From positions 1 to 6,627 of the forward strand of contig DMRT01000004.1 in NCBI GenBank assembly GCA_003455235.1: a stretch of DNA of 6,627 nt. Direction: 5' to 3'. Source of the stretch: Chitinophagaceae bacterium. Its GTDB lineage: Bacteria; Bacteroidota; Bacteroidia; Chitinophagales; Chitinophagaceae. Positions within the stretch are counted from its first letter, which is position 1. The number at the start of each line of letters is the position of its first letter. A model generated the notes under the pieces. That model was given only the letters and a program-made list of their open reading frames with translations, searched no databases and was not told the DNA's origin. Both the position numbers and the translations under genes were made by a program. Positions 5,863 through 6,627 of the stretch are shown piece after piece.

Positions 5863-6627
5863 TTATTTGAGTTTGAAAGTTTCCAGGAACTTGGTGGTGA
5901 AGTTTCCGCTGATGAAATTCTCATCCCGCATCAGCTGCTGGTGGAAGGGGATGGTGGTTTTTACCCCTTCAATCACGTATTCGCTCAGCGCCCGGCTCAT
6001 GGTATCAATGGCTTCGCGGCGGGTTTGAGCCACGGCGATGAGTTTGGCGATCATGCTGTCGTAATAAGGCGGGATCACATAACCGGCATACACATGACTG
6101 TCTACCCGAACGCCATGACCCCCGGGCTGGTGCAGCACGGTGATCTTCCCGGGCGAAGGCCGGAAGTCGTTGTAGGGATCTTCGGCATTGATGCGGCATT
6201 CGATGGCATGCATCTGAGGCAGGTAATTCTTACCGCTTACTTTTTCGCCGGCGGCTATTTTTATCTGTTCTTTGATCAGGTCAAAGTTGATTACCTCTTC
6301 TGTTACGCAGTGTTCTACCTGGATACGGGTGTTCATCTCCATAAAGTAAAAATTGCGGTGCTTGTCTACCAGGAACTCGATGGTGCCCACACCTTCATAG
6401 CTGATGGCGTTGCAGGCTTTGATGGCCGCTGCTCCCATTTTATCACGCAGTTCCGGTGTCATGAACGGGGAAGGAGATTCTTCCACCAGTTTCTGGTGAC
6501 GACGCTGGATGGAACAATCCCGTTCGCTCAGGTGACAGGCAGTTCCGTATTGATCGCCGGCAACCTGTATTTCGATATGCCTCGGTTCTTCCACAAATTT
6601 TTCCATATACACGCCATCGTTCTTAAA
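5863..6627 (-). CDS. accC: Biotin carboxylase of acetyl-CoA carboxylase, C-terminal part
   Basis: This is an ATP-grasp enzyme that carboxylates the biotin on the carrier protein AccB, using ATP and bicarbonate, in the first step of fatty-acid synthesis. The frame is open to the window edge; the GTG at 6612 is the Val of the conserved VYMEKF motif and not a start. The 254 residues seen correspond to the end of the ATP-grasp domain and the biotin carboxylase C-terminal domain. Visible sites are [20 protein letters not shown] (nucleotide-binding His44-Gln45-Lys46), metal ligands Glu84, Glu97 and Asn99, catalytic Arg101 and Glu105 in MNTRIQVEH, and the biotin-site Arg174 in GGHGVR. The protein ends soon after the C-terminal domain, so it is the stand-alone AccC of about 450 residues and not a pyruvate or propionyl-CoA carboxylase fusion. 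About 190 N-terminal residues lie beyond the edge; accB would be expected further right. A strong terminator follows the stop codon. Confidence 0.94.
   Translation of the reverse strand, partial: FKNDGVYMEKFVEEPRHIEIQVAGDQYGTACHLSERDCSIQRRHQKLVEESPSPFMTPELRDKMGAAAIKACNAISYEGVGTIEFLVDKHRNFYFMEMNTRIQVEHCVTEEVINFDLIKEQIKIAAGEKVSGKNYLPQMHAIECRINAEDPYNDFRPSPGKITVLHQPGGHGVRVDSHVYAGYVIPPYYDSMIAKLIAVAQTRREAIDTMSRALSEYVIEGVKTTIPFHQQLMRDENFISGNFTTKFLETFKLK

Overview
The window looks like part of a Bacteroidota chromosome, probably close to the Chitinophagaceae or a related family. This is inferred from the DUF2911-type exported protein, the style of the biotin carboxylase, A-rich leaders that mostly lack Shine-Dalgarno sequences, and moderate base composition; no database search was possible.

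Positions 1-4578 (+ strand) hold five tightly packed genes for nucleotide-sugar synthesis, the 3' end of a surface-polysaccharide operon. They are a UDP-glucuronate decarboxylase (uxs, 5' end cut by the window), a TviB/WbpO-type UDP-N-acetylhexosamine 6-dehydrogenase, a TviC/WbpP-type UDP-N-acetylhexosamine(uronate) 4-epimerase, dTDP-4-dehydrorhamnose 3,5-epimerase (rfbC) and dTDP-4-dehydrorhamnose reductase (rfbD). Gaps are 27, 18 and 14 bp, and the last pair overlaps by about 11 bp. Together they would supply UDP-xylose, UDP-GlcNAcA/UDP-GalNAcA and dTDP-L-rhamnose to glycosyltransferases outside the window. The partners ugd, rfbA and rfbB are not here.

Positions 4579-4623 are a 45-bp convergent gap with a perfect 10-bp hairpin that can terminate transcription from both sides. 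Positions 4624-5739 (- strand) encode an exported DUF2911 protein with a helical, TPR-like C-terminal half. Positions 5740-5862 hold its leader and the terminator of the next gene. Positions 5863-6627 (- strand) encode the C-terminal 254 residues of a stand-alone biotin carboxylase (accC), which is fatty-acid housekeeping.

I see no RNA gene, mobile element, CRISPR array or clearly new system. The points most worth checking are short heptamer repeats that begin on the stop codons of three genes, two probable TTG starts in the sugar operon, a changed cofactor-site motif in the 4-epimerase, and the DUF2911-helical repeat architecture.
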